From positions 1-23,809 of the forward strand of contig JAHHTX010000024.1 of NCBI GenBank assembly GCA_020024255.1: 23,809 nucleotides of DNA, given 5' to 3'. The stretch's first letter is position 1. Each line of letters opens with the position of its first letter. Below, one piece after another: positions 15,397 to 23,090 of the stretch. A model generated the notes under the pieces. The model was not told the origin of the DNA. It searched no databases and saw only the letters and a program-made list of their open reading frames with translations. The stretch comes from Anaerotignum sp. Lineage in GTDB: Bacteria > Bacillota > Clostridia > Lachnospirales > Anaerotignaceae. The position numbers were made by a program, and so were the translations under genes.

Positions 15397-15423
15397 TTAA
15401 GTTTTTCAAAGAAAAGACGATAT
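15397..15423 (+). promoter_or_regulatory. Sigma-28 (SigD, flagellar-type) promoter for family B gene 1
   Basis: TTAAGTTT (15397-15404), exactly 11 nt, then GACGATAT (15416-15423). Against the sigma-28/SigD consensus TAAAGTTT-N11-GCCGATAT this is 14 of 16 matches at the right spacing. The predicted start near 15430 leaves a leader of about 98 nt before an AAAGGAG site. Confidence 0.65.
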
Positions 15424-15527
15424 TATATAAGAGGATATCTGTCTGGTTTGTATTGATCTGATAGATGAAAGGAACTTCATGATATATGTTGTATTCCTAA
15501 CTAATATAACGGAAAGGAGTTATCAGA

Positions 15528-16988
15528 ATGAGAATACCAAATTTACCAGTTGCAAAAAACCACGCATCATTTTCCTCTCAGCTTAAACAGCATCAAATGA
15601 CAGAGCACAAAGTTGTTACTCGTTCTCAAGGAACAACTGAGCAAGCCGTTTTCAGCGGTTCTTTGGTGTCTTCTGACAATGGTTATACAAAACATGATGC
15701 ACTGTTAAAGCAATGGAACAAAGCGGGTTCTTTTAACTTATATGATGCGCTGAATGGCGGAAAAGTAAATCTGCAAAATCCCAATCCAAGTGCAGATGAA
15801 CTGAAAGCATTCGAAGAAAAATTGCAGAAAAACGGAATCGGTAAAGAGATTGATTGGAGCGATTTCGAATTTGACTTAAAGGGAATCGGTTTCGATGTGG
15901 ACTCGCCTACATTTTATTTGAAACCCGAAGATTTTAACAAAAAAACTGACTATTTGGCTTCCAGATATGCAGCGATGAAAAACAGAATACAGAAAAACTT
16001 TTCTGGTGCCGAAGTCGATCAGCAGATGAAACAGCTGGATGCTCTTTATCAATCTGCTACCGAGGAATTGGCGAAAAGCTATTCCGAGGTCGTTGGTGGA
16101 TTTTTAGAGCAAAACGGCTTGGTGGGAGAAAAAGAAAAAATCTATCAGTCTGTGATTGATGGCGTAAACAATAAAGCAAAAGAATATGAAGAATACCTAT
16201 CAAGCAGCCCTGATTTTGCAAAATTAAAAGGAACAAAAGATGAATGGCTGCTGCAAGATGATGAATATGTTGCATCGCTGCTGCGTGGAAAAGATGTGCA
16301 GACCGTTTCTCATGAAACCACAAAAACCAACCATTATACACAGAATGATTTAGATATTTTGGGGAGATATGTTTCTGAACTGACGCAGTGGGAAGATTCT
16401 GCACTTGGCATGGATGAAGAACGAATTGGTTTGGATTTCGCTATGCTGTCCATGAAAACCGAGTATTTGAGAAAAGAACATGGCATCAGTTCTTCTTTGG
16501 ATCATACGCTCACCAAAATGTTGAACGGATTTATGGAGCATACGCTTGACCGTTTGGATAAGAAGTTATCGGATTTAAGAGATAAAGGAGCCGCCTTACA
16601 TGACAAAAGCGGTTACGCTGCGTTGGACCGTAAAGCGATTTGGAATGTCTATGATAAAACAATGGAGCATTACAAAGCATCTGGGGATATGATGGACGCT
16701 TTTGTTCATGGTGCAAAGTATGCTGCAAAGCAGTCTTTACATAAAATGAATGATGGTGCATATAGACATATGAATAATGCCCTTTATTGGACACAATTTT
16801 TCCATAAAAACCAGAGTCACAGCAAGCCTTATGATGCAGGTATGTCCACATACGAAAAGTATACGATGGGTTTAAAGGACTTTCAGAAAAGTCTGCAAGA
16901 AGGAGAGGTAAGGCTCCATACAGATGTTATGTCCTCCAACCTATACGGCACACCTGCAATTTCTCATTTCATCAATGAGAAAGCATAA
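15528..16988 (+). CDS. Island family B protein, copy 1 (unknown)
   Basis: This 486-aa hydrophilic, mostly helical protein lacks a classical signal peptide and membrane segments. The first 60 or so residues are Ser/Thr/Gln-rich and probably disordered. It is paralogous to the gene at 18400-19710: shared blocks include LQKNGIGKEIDW, KTDYLASRYAAMKNRIQ, ESYSE-like VVGGFLE and WLLQDDEYVASLLR. The C-terminal 85 residues (from about 400) have no counterpart in copy 2. DUF4885-like Bacillus proteins may be relatives, but I cannot verify this. AAAGGAG precedes the ATG by 9 nt. It probably heads an operon with families C, A and B downstream and has a sigma-28-type promoter, suggesting expression with motility genes and possibly export by the flagellar apparatus. 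Confidence 0.8.
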   Translation: MRIPNLPVAKNHASFSSQLKQHQMTEHKVVTRSQGTTEQAVFSGSLVSSDNGYTKHDALLKQWNKAGSFNLYDALNGGKVNLQNPNPSADELKAFEEKLQKNGIGKEIDWSDFEFDLKGIGFDVDSPTFYLKPEDFNKKTDYLASRYAAMKNRIQKNFSGAEVDQQMKQLDALYQSATEELAKSYSEVVGGFLEQNGLVGEKEKIYQSVIDGVNNKAKEYEEYLSSSPDFAKLKGTKDEWLLQDDEYVASLLRGKDVQTVSHETTKTNHYTQNDLDILGRYVSELTQWEDSALGMDEERIGLDFAMLSMKTEYLRKEHGISSSLDHTLTKMLNGFMEHTLDRLDKKLSDLRDKGAALHDKSGYAALDRKAIWNVYDKTMEHYKASGDMMDAFVHGAKYAAKQSLHKMNDGAYRHMNNALYWTQFFHKNQSHSKPYDAGMSTYEKYTMGLKDFQKSLQEGEVRLHTDVMSSNLYGTPAISHFINEKA

Positions 16989-17096
16989 TGAGAGTTTTCT
17001 ATTCCTGACGAGGAAAGATGAGAAAAGTTCTTGCCTGAATATACAGGTATAAATGAAAGCCGCAGCATAATAATTTAAGAAAGGACAGATGACCAT

Positions 17097-17827
17097 ATGC
17101 AAATCAACGGTTTTTCAAGTTCTGCCGGTGCGTACCAAACAGATGCCAAAACAGCCAAAAAGGGCGGTATGCGTTTTGGTTTGATGGTGCAAAATGAGCA
17201 GGCAGGCAAAACAGAACAGACAGACAAGACCACCTCGGCTGTCCCTATGACACCAAAGGAAGAAATGACAGCCTTCAAGCAGGAAATTTATAAGGAACTG
17301 GCTGAAATTGATAAAATGAACTCCTCGGCGATTCTGTCCAACTCTGTACATATTACAGAAGATGGGTTCAAAAGAATGAAAGAAGATCCTGCATATCGCA
17401 AAGAGATTATGGATTGGCTTCGTGCAGATGCAAGAGCTTCCCATGGAGTTCCTATTGCTGCCCATGTTACAACAACAATCACCGGAGCCGGCGCAACCAG
17501 CTATGGTGCAAATGTTTTTCCCCATGACAGTGCAGCTGTCAGAGCGTCAAAGAAAGCACTTGCTGACAAAAAAGCGAAGGTGCGTTCTACCGTTCTGACC
17601 GTATGTATGCCGACCGCAAGGCGGCACAGCGTAAGCAGGACAGCGAGTATGTGACAAATGAACGCCAAAAGCATCAGCTGATGCAAAAGATGCTTTTGGA
17701 GAAGAGTATCGACCAAAAGGTGTATCAGCAGGAAATCAGCCAGCAGGCTCTCCGACAGCACTTCTTTCAGCAGCATCTGGAGAACGATATGTCGGGTGTG
17801 CAGCCAAGAAAGAACTGGGACATCTAA
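17097..17827 (+). pseudogene. Island family C gene, split by a 1-nt frameshift
   Basis: Two overlapping frames make one protein of about 242 aa. The upstream frame starts MQINGFSSSAGAYQ with AAGGAC before the ATG and reads to about residue 159 (ALADKK). There the A6 tract at 17568-17573 ends codon continuity: the same frame gives an unrelated tail to 17654. The -1 frame instead reads SEGAFYRSDRMYADRKAAQ and on through a Gln-rich region to a stop at 17825. A seventh A would restore one frame. The N-terminal 50 residues are low in structure and rich in Lys, Thr and Gln; there is no signal peptide. This could be a true pseudogene, a sequencing error in a homopolymer, phase variation, or slippage. 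The family is not recognised. Confidence 0.75.
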
Positions 17828-17864
17828 CTTTTTGGATACAAATAAAAAGGAAGGAGCGCAAGAA

Positions 17865-18335
17865 ATGACAATCAATGATATTGCAAGAATGATGACAAGC
17901 AGAGAACGATATCAGCGTCAAAGCGCTGAACCGAAACTGGCAAACGGTTCGTTACCTCCAAAGGGTCATGTCAATCCATATTGCCCTGAAGGTATGGATA
18001 TTACAGGGCTGAAAGCATCCGATTTCAAAATCATTCCTGTGGACAAAGAAGTGGAACAGCAGGTAAAAGATATGGTACTTGATGATATGAAAAAATACTA
18101 TGGTATGTCTGGTCCTGATGGGAATAACTTATCTGATGCGATTAAAGCATACTTACCGAAAATTCCAGTGGAAGATCGTAAGCACGCAGGACATACACTG
18201 CATCAAATCCATAATGCAGAAGCTCGCAGATTGAATGACTTTATACGATCTCGTATTCCCGGATGGCAGCATGGACAAGCCTTTGATACTAGTATCCTTG
18301 ATGAATATCAGCAGGGCATTGATACAATGGCGTAA
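17865..18335 (+). CDS. Island family A protein, copy 2 (unknown)
   Basis: This 156-aa paralogue of the minus-strand gene at 14769-15233 shares its start (MTINDIARMM), middle (GMDITGLKASDFKIIPV, KKYYGMSG) and end (FDTSILDEYQQGID). DNA similarity is also high at both ends, so duplication is fairly recent. The open frame extends upstream to 17796, but AAGGAAGGAG sits just before ATG 17865 and the paralogue starts at the same residue. It lies 37 nt after family C and 64 nt before family B copy 2, in the same direction, so it is likely part of the operon from 15430. The function is unknown. Confidence 0.8.
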   Translation: MTINDIARMMTSRERYQRQSAEPKLANGSLPPKGHVNPYCPEGMDITGLKASDFKIIPVDKEVEQQVKDMVLDDMKKYYGMSGPDGNNLSDAIKAYLPKIPVEDRKHAGHTLHQIHNAEARRLNDFIRSRIPGWQHGQAFDTSILDEYQQGIDTMA

Positions 18336-18399
18336 TACAGAGTATCCTGATTTATCTTTGAAAACAACAATAACAATATAGAATAGAAGGTGATTGATT

Positions 18400-19710
18400 A
18401 TGTTTATTGGTCAGATTGGTCAGATTGGTCAAATGCGAGCGCACTCCTTCATGAACAACCGTGGAGTGATGGGCGTTTCAACCAATTTACATCATGAAGC
18501 AAGTAAAGCATCTCGTCCACAATATGATCGTGCAGAGATTGGCACACAAACGCAGCAGAGAAATGAAACGGGAATCTATCAACCAAATCGAGGTCAAATG
18601 CAAGCTATTACCCCCGTTTCCTACACTTGGCTGACTCCGGATCTGTCGTTGCAAAAGGAACTCATTCCTGCCTCTGAGGAGCTAACCTTTACAGAGGAAG
18701 ATGCCCTCGTCAATCAGTATATGAAACAATCTCGGATTGATGGCTATTTTGATGGTGATACCTTTGTCCGCACTTCATCAGACCCTGTAAAGCTGATACT
18801 GAAGGATGAAATTTCCAAAGAAGAACTGGAAAGTTTCAGAAATGATTTAATCAAAAATGGACTGGGTAATGAAATTGACTGGCAGGGTGTCCAAAGTGAT
18901 TTGGACATGAATGTGAACTTCGATAATGTCCAGCGTTTTGAGCAGAAAGCAGATTACCTTGCCTCTCGTTATGCTGTTTTGAAAGACCGTATCCAAACAC
19001 AGTTTACCGGTGACAAGAAGGAAGCGGAATTGCAGAAGCTGGAGCAGATTTATATAAAAGCAAAAGACGAGATGGCAAACACCTATGCAGAACATATCGG
19101 CGGCTTTTATGAAGGACTTGGACAGTCCGGTACCGCTGAGGAGATGCGAAACAGTGTCTTGGCGGTAATTGATGGAAAATCGAATGCCTATACTGAACAT
19201 CTTTCTCAACATGATATTTATGGCAAAATTACCGATCCAAATAAGCAATGGCTAAAACAAGATGATGGTTATATGGCAGCACAGTTGCGTGAAAGTGTTT
19301 CTGCTGTGTCAGGAGAAAAAGTGCCGATTGTGAGCGGGAAAGCTCCCTACGGCGAAAGAGATTTGGCATATGCAGGCGTATTTGCCAAAGAACTTTCTCA
19401 ACAGCTGCGAAATCCTGAATGGGATACTTTCACACGCAAGACTGATGACAGCGATTTAGGCAGACATCTTGCTGAACAATACAAGACCCTTATGGGTAAG
19501 ATGGACAACGCCGGAATCAGCAATGGACTTTCCAATATGCTGAAGGATTCCTTTGAGCCGTTTATTGAGAAATTTATTGATGCGTTGGACGCAAAGATTG
19601 ACCAAAACCGAGATCGGGTTGCTGAGCGTCCTTGGCAGGCAGATTTAATTAGAACTAACTACATTGATAGGGAAAGCGTTTATCGTGCTTTTCAAGATGC
19701 TATGTTTTAG
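18400..19710 (+). CDS. Island family B protein, copy 2, C-terminally short (unknown)
   Basis: This 436-aa paralogue of the 15528-16988 protein has matching blocks: DLIKNGLGNEIDW, KADYLASRYAVLKDRIQ, EHIGGFYEG, QWLKQDDGYMAAQLR. Alignment with copy 1 runs to DRESVYRAFQDAMF, where this protein stops; about 85 C-terminal residues of copy 1 are absent. The N-terminus carries a repeated GQI unit encoded by tandem 9-mers. I use ATG 18400 with AAGGTGA 7 nt upstream, rather than the in-frame TTG at 18394. There is no signal peptide. The abrupt end, followed by a gene remnant, suggests a deletion at the island border. The role is unknown. Confidence 0.78.
   Translation: MFIGQIGQIGQMRAHSFMNNRGVMGVSTNLHHEASKASRPQYDRAEIGTQTQQRNETGIYQPNRGQMQAITPVSYTWLTPDLSLQKELIPASEELTFTEEDALVNQYMKQSRIDGYFDGDTFVRTSSDPVKLILKDEISKEELESFRNDLIKNGLGNEIDWQGVQSDLDMNVNFDNVQRFEQKADYLASRYAVLKDRIQTQFTGDKKEAELQKLEQIYIKAKDEMANTYAEHIGGFYEGLGQSGTAEEMRNSVLAVIDGKSNAYTEHLSQHDIYGKITDPNKQWLKQDDGYMAAQLRESVSAVSGEKVPIVSGKAPYGERDLAYAGVFAKELSQQLRNPEWDTFTRKTDDSDLGRHLAEQYKTLMGKMDNAGISNGLSNMLKDSFEPFIEKFIDALDAKIDQNRDRVAERPWQADLIRTNYIDRESVYRAFQDAMF
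18406..18432 (+). repeat. Tandem 9-bp repeat at the start of family B copy 2
   Basis: Three direct copies of ATTGGTCAG (the last with one mismatch) encode IGQ-IGQ-IGQ at residues 3-11. Because the unit is a multiple of three, slippage would change length without breaking the frame. Confidence 0.75.
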
Positions 19711-19830
19711 AGCATAGAATGCCAATACGCTATCACCTACAAGTGACACATCTGGCAGGAAATCTTTTTCAGTGAGGCAAAACATTTGTGTGTTGAAAGA
19801 AAGGCAGATGCATATTAGGTATCAAATACA

Positions 19831-19923
19831 TTGAAAAGGCGTGGTATGAGAAAAGAGGACTTGCGGCTTGCCTTTGGTCTGACAACAAATTGGATTGCGA
19901 ATATGGGAAAAGGAAAGCAATAG
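19831..19923 (+). pseudogene. Remnant of an XRE-family helix-turn-helix regulator
   Basis: A short open stretch (TTG 19831 or ATG 19846 to TAG 19921) encodes RRGMRKEDLRLAFGLTTN, then an IANMGKGK stretch. It resembles the recognition region of small XRE regulators of mobile elements, whose usual form is RGMKKEDLR..GLTTN.IA.MGKG. The upstream half (SYxxLWKLLID) and everything after MGKGK are missing. It probably marks a past insertion or deletion at the right border of the island. An active product is unlikely. Confidence 0.6.
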
Positions 19924-19946
19924 TGCTCATAATTTGGAGTTGAGTG

Positions 19947-20438
19947 ATGGACTATATTATACGAGAGATGAAAAAAGAAGAATATGTGCTGTTAAGTGAT
20001 TTTTTGTACGAAGCAATTTATATTCCGGACGGTGTCAAGCCGCCTCCTAGAGCTGTGATAAATCTTCCGGAATTGCAGGAGTATATCGTTGACTTTGGAA
20101 CACGGAAACACGACAGGGCTTTGGTTGCAGAAATGCAGGGACAAATTGTGGGCACTATCTGGGTGCGTATCATGAACGATTACGGACATCTTGATGAGGA
20201 CACCCCCTCTTTGGCGATGTCAGTATATCAAGACTATCGTGGACTGGGCATCGGAACAGCACTGTTAAAAGAATTGCTTTTGGTTTTGAAATCGCAGGGC
20301 TATCCTAAGGTTTCCTTATCGGTTCAGAAAGCAAATTATGCCGTAAAAATGTATCAGACAGCCGGATTTTACGTTGTCAGTGAAAATGCAGAAGAATATA
20401 TTATGGTCGCCGATTTACAGGAGAAGGAGCGGAAATGA
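19947..20438 (+). CDS. GNAT family N-acetyltransferase
   Basis: This 163-aa acetyl-CoA-dependent acyltransferase of the GNAT superfamily has motif A in the segment SVYQDYRGLGIGTALLKEL (about 90-108), whose RGLGIG binds the CoA pyrophosphate. Motif B is in KANYAVKMYQTAGFYVV. The acceptor substrate is unknown. ATG 19947 follows GGAG; a GTG one codon earlier is possible. The stop overlaps the hydrolase start by 4 nt (ATGA), so the two genes are translationally coupled. No convincing promoter was found just upstream. Confidence 0.88.
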   Translation: MDYIIREMKKEEYVLLSDFLYEAIYIPDGVKPPPRAVINLPELQEYIVDFGTRKHDRALVAEMQGQIVGTIWVRIMNDYGHLDEDTPSLAMSVYQDYRGLGIGTALLKELLLVLKSQGYPKVSLSVQKANYAVKMYQTAGFYVVSENAEEYIMVADLQEKERK

Positions 20439-21046
20439 AGATTGTCTTTTTACACGGATTAGGGCAGACGGCGAAGGACTGGAATGCAGTTATGGAACAG
20501 ATATCCTGTGCTGATGCAGATTGCCCGGAACTTTTTTCGTTGGGTGGTAAGGCTGTCACCTATTCAACCATTTTCTCTCAGCTTGAAAACAGATATGCAG
20601 ATACTACGGAACCATTTGTACTCTGTGGTCTTTCCTTGGGTGCAATACTTGCACTGGATTATGCAATCCAGCACGGCAATCAGGTATCCTCTTTGATTTT
20701 GATTGGCGTACAGTATCGGGTTCCAACCCTGCTGATTGATTTTCAAAATATCCTCTTTCGCTGTATGCCCCATAAAGCCTTTGCAACAATGGGTATTTCA
20801 AAAAGCGATATGATAAAGCTGTCGCACTCCATGCGTTCTTTGGATTTCAGCTCCAAGCTAAACAAAGTGAACTGTCCGGTGACTATTGTCTGCGGCGAAA
20901 AGGATCATGCAAACATAAAGGCATCTAAAGAGCTGAACGCACTAATGCCAAGGTGGCCATTACATATCATTCCCAGTGCAGGTCATGAAATCAATAAATG
21001 TGCACCGGAAGCCATTGTTTCTATTCTCAATCATACAAACCATTGA
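20435..21046 (+). CDS. Alpha/beta hydrolase
   Basis: This 203-aa cytoplasmic hydrolase has the alpha/beta fold. The oxyanion-hole motif HGLGQ is at about residues 6-10. The nucleophile elbow GLSLG gives Ser at about residue 68. The acid Asp is in VCGEKDHAN, and the His is in PSAGHEINKC near the C-terminus. It is short, with a minimal cap. The substrate cannot be inferred. The gene overlaps the GNAT gene, and AAGGAG lies just before its ATG. No terminator hairpin directly follows; the next one is at 21314. Confidence 0.88.
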   Translation: MKIVFLHGLGQTAKDWNAVMEQISCADADCPELFSLGGKAVTYSTIFSQLENRYADTTEPFVLCGLSLGAILALDYAIQHGNQVSSLILIGVQYRVPTLLIDFQNILFRCMPHKAFATMGISKSDMIKLSHSMRSLDFSSKLNKVNCPVTIVCGEKDHANIKASKELNALMPRWPLHIIPSAGHEINKCAPEAIVSILNHTNH

Positions 21047-21143
21047 GTCGGTGACACAAAAACAGAAACCCTGTGCTGTAATAAAACGGATAAGAAAAGA
21101 TAAACTCCCATACAACATAAAAGTATTGGAAAGGAAGTATTTT

Positions 21144-21650
21144 ATGATTGAAAATGCAGGTGTTTTGAGAGAAATGGGAGAATATGTGGAAGGCTTGGAA
21201 CGATACAGGATTGTAAAAATACAATCTTTTGGTCGTTCAGCCGAAAAGATGATCAGAAAACACATCGGTGGTCAAAGACAGCCAGTACGCATCTTCCACA
21301 CTAAACGCTCGGTAAAAACAGCCGTTGTAGGAATGATTCCCACAACGGCTGTTTTTATTGTTATTCGTTATGTGGGGCAAAAACAGTGTCCATCCGCTTT
21401 CTGTCATAATCCAAAAGCCAGTTTGGAAAAGAGGCATAGAGGGGGGCGAGGGTTTCTGCTTTTTCTGCTACAATATCCATCCCTCTGTCATCATAGAGAT
21501 GTAGGAGGATATGGTGTGTTGTATCAAAAAAGAATACCGCAGAGGAAAGCTCTGAAAATCCGGCAAAATCCGTTTTTAGAATACCCTCTAATAAAGATGC
21601 TGTATGCGGTGGTGTTTCTTTCATGTCCCAAAAGAAAAAGATTCGGGTAA
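21144..21650 (+). other. Doubtful ORF or gene remnant crossing a terminator
   Basis: After the hydrolase gene, an ATG at 21144 preceded by AAAGGAAG opens a frame beginning MIENAGVLREMGEYVEGLER. About 55 residues look protein-like (amphipathic, charged). The frame then runs through the perfect hairpin at 21314-21356 and on, antisense to the DUF3885 gene, to 21650. The portion past about 21310 is almost certainly not coding. The 5' part may be what is left of a larger gene whose 3' end was lost. I do not recognise it. The rest of 21047-21360 shows nothing else. Confidence 0.3.
21314..21356. terminator. Bidirectional terminator
   Basis: A perfect 15-bp stem, AAAAACAGCCGTTGT (21314-21328) with ACAACGGCTGTTTTT (21342-21356), encloses a nested GGAA/TTCC stem. 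A-runs and T-runs on either side make it work in both directions, between the plus-strand genes on the left and the DUF3885 gene whose stop is 5 nt away. Confidence 0.92.
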
Positions 21651-21987
21651 GCGGATCGCCATGGCAGTCTATGGTATTTTGTGCATAGACTTCTGCAGCA
21701 TTAGGCAGGTGCGCCAATGTACAGAAACGTTCCAGCAATGTATCTATTTCGCTGTCTGTGTCAGGACTGCGGTATAACACCCAAAGGAGCGTATCCAGTT
21801 TTGGTATTTGTTCATAAAGCAATGCAGCCCGCAAAAGTCCCGCTTGGAAGTAATGGGGAGATTTCGGTGAAAGTTCCGGATCACCAATTTCAAAACGGAG
21901 TGCAATCGGGCTTTCATAGAAAATGGGCAGTTGCAGTCTTGGGTTTTTGATGGCTGCCAATGTGGCAAGTGTACGTTCTAAAAACAT
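21361..21987 (-). CDS. DUF3885 domain-containing protein
   Basis: This 208-aa soluble protein carries a DUF3885-type C-terminus: HLYDDRGMDIVAEKAETLAPLY followed by NWLLDYDRKRMD (quoted in pieces: YDDRGMDIVA, LDYDRKRMD). The N-terminal half (RFEIGDPELS, YFQAGLLRAALLYEQI) also fits that family. The function is unknown; no catalytic motif is evident. AAGGAG (complement side, about 21995) lies 7 nt before ATG 21987; an ATG two codons earlier would be too close to it. The gene starts 14 nt after the EamA stop and is probably co-transcribed with it, ending at the shared terminator. Confidence 0.8.
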   Translation of the reverse strand: MFLERTLATLAAIKNPRLQLPIFYESPIALRFEIGDPELSPKSPHYFQAGLLRAALLYEQIPKLDTLLWVLYRSPDTDSEIDTLLERFCTLAHLPNAAEVYAQNTIDCHGDPLTRIFFFWDMKETPPHTASLLEGILKTDFAGFSELSSAVFFFDTTHHILLHLYDDRGMDIVAEKAETLAPLYASFPNWLLDYDRKRMDTVFAPHNE

Positions 21988-22001
21988 AGACATTCTCCTT
22001 T

Positions 22002-22871
22002 TTATTGTGTGTTTGCATGGCGTGTGGTATAGAGGAACATGGCAACAGCCGTAGAACAGATGATACCATAGCCCAGCCAACTAAAGGCATCGGGAATCTG
22101 CTGAAATACCACAAATCCGAGAAGTGCTGAAAAAGGAATCTGGGCATAGTCATAAACGGAAATTTCTTTAGCCGGTGCATGGCAATATGCGGCGGTAATG
22201 GAAAATTGCCCACCTGCCGCTGCAAGTCCTGCAAGAAGAAGGAAAAAGAGTTGTTTTCCCGTCATGGGGTGAAAGCGAAACAGCAGATAAGGCAATGTGA
22301 CCAAACAGGAAAATGCAGAGAAAAAGAACACGATGAAAGGCCCTTTTACACCCTGCTGCCCCAAAGAACGGACATAAGTGTATGCTGCACCTGCGGTGAT
22401 ACCACCAAGAAGCCCAATAATGGCAGGGAAAAGATCCATATGAGGCAGACCGGAAGGTCTGACAATACACAAAACCCCCAGAAAAGCAACGCAAATGGAA
22501 ATAATCTGTACACGGTTTGGCTTTTCTTTTAAAAGAAAGAAAGCAAAAATGATGGTAAAGAAGGGGGACATTTTGTTGAGCATAGACGCATCGGAAAGAA
22601 GCAGATGGTCTACAGCATAATAATTGCAGAGAATCCCTACTGTACCAAAGATGGAACGCAATAGCAGATGTCCAATAGATTTGGGACTACGGGGAAAAGG
22701 AGGTCTTTCCTTAAATAAAATGCCAGCGGCAAAAAGCAGTGCCACAAAATTGCGAAAAAAACTTTTTTGCAAAGAAGGCAGGTCACCGGAAAGTCGGATG
22801 AAAAGATTCATGAGTGCAAAAGAAAATGCAGAACAAAGAATAAAGAAAATTCCTTTCTGTTTTGATGTCAT
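22002..22871 (-). CDS. EamA/DMT-superfamily transporter
   Basis: This 289-aa inner-membrane protein with about ten hydrophobic helices belongs to the drug/metabolite transporter superfamily. It shows two EamA repeats: the first from FILCSAFSFALMNLFIRLSG to about 135 with FFRNFVALL and LLKEKP, the second from about 150 to the end with AYTYVRSLG and the ASG-like IPFSALLGFVVFQQIPD. The substrate is unknown; such proteins export metabolites or amino acids. GAAAGGAG precedes the ATG. On the minus strand a TATAAT occurs about 35 nt before the start, without a clear -35. Confidence 0.9.
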   Translation of the reverse strand: MTSKQKGIFFILCSAFSFALMNLFIRLSGDLPSLQKSFFRNFVALLFAAGILFKERPPFPRSPKSIGHLLLRSIFGTVGILCNYYAVDHLLLSDASMLNKMSPFFTIIFAFFLLKEKPNRVQIISICVAFLGVLCIVRPSGLPHMDLFPAIIGLLGGITAGAAYTYVRSLGQQGVKGPFIVFFFSAFSCLVTLPYLLFRFHPMTGKQLFFLLLAGLAAAGGQFSITAAYCHAPAKEISVYDYAQIPFSALLGFVVFQQIPDAFSWLGYGIICSTAVAMFLYTTRHANTQ

Positions 22872-23042
22872 AAAAAAACTCCTTTCAAAAAATCATACGA
22901 AAATCATTATACACTATTTGGGAAGAAAGAAAAGCGAAAGGAGAAACTTTTTGCAAAGGGGTAGCGTAAATGGCAGAAAAGAAATAAAAAAGTAATAGAA
23001 AAGTAAAAGAGAAGTAATAGGGGTGTATTAGTCGTTTGATAG

Positions 23043-23070
23043 AATAGAGAAAATAGAGAAAAATAGAGAA
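23043..23070 (+). repeat. Short purine-rich tandem repeat
   Basis: AATAGAGAA occurs three times at 9-10 bp intervals, directly before the ribosome binding site of the exported protein gene. Upstream (22988-23020) are further AAGTAATAG-like units. It could affect transcript start or be neutral. Confidence 0.6.
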
Positions 23071-23090
23071 AAGTGAAGGAGATGAATGAG

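Noticed and set aside
17566..17576. Programmed -1 frameshift signal in family C
   Set aside because: The site reads C AAA AAA G, not a full X XXY YYZ heptamer, and I see no strong downstream hairpin; a plain deletion or sequencing error is more likely.
17784..17795. Sigma-28 -10-like GAACGATAT before gene A2
   Set aside because: There is no TAAA/GTTT-type -35 at the required distance, and the site lies within the family C coding region.
17603..17827. Separate 74-aa gene starting at ATG 17603
   Set aside because: No ribosome binding site, and the frame is open and protein-like upstream of that ATG; it is better read as the 3' half of the frameshifted family C gene.
18406..18432. CRISPR-like array
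   Set aside because: The units are 9 bp with no spacers and lie inside a coding sequence; no CRISPR array occurs elsewhere in the window.
20976..21650. 224-aa plus-strand open frame taken as one protein
   Set aside because: Its start is inside the hydrolase gene and its 3' half is antisense to the DUF3885 gene and crosses a strong terminator. Only the portion from 21144 to about 21310 is kept as doubtful.
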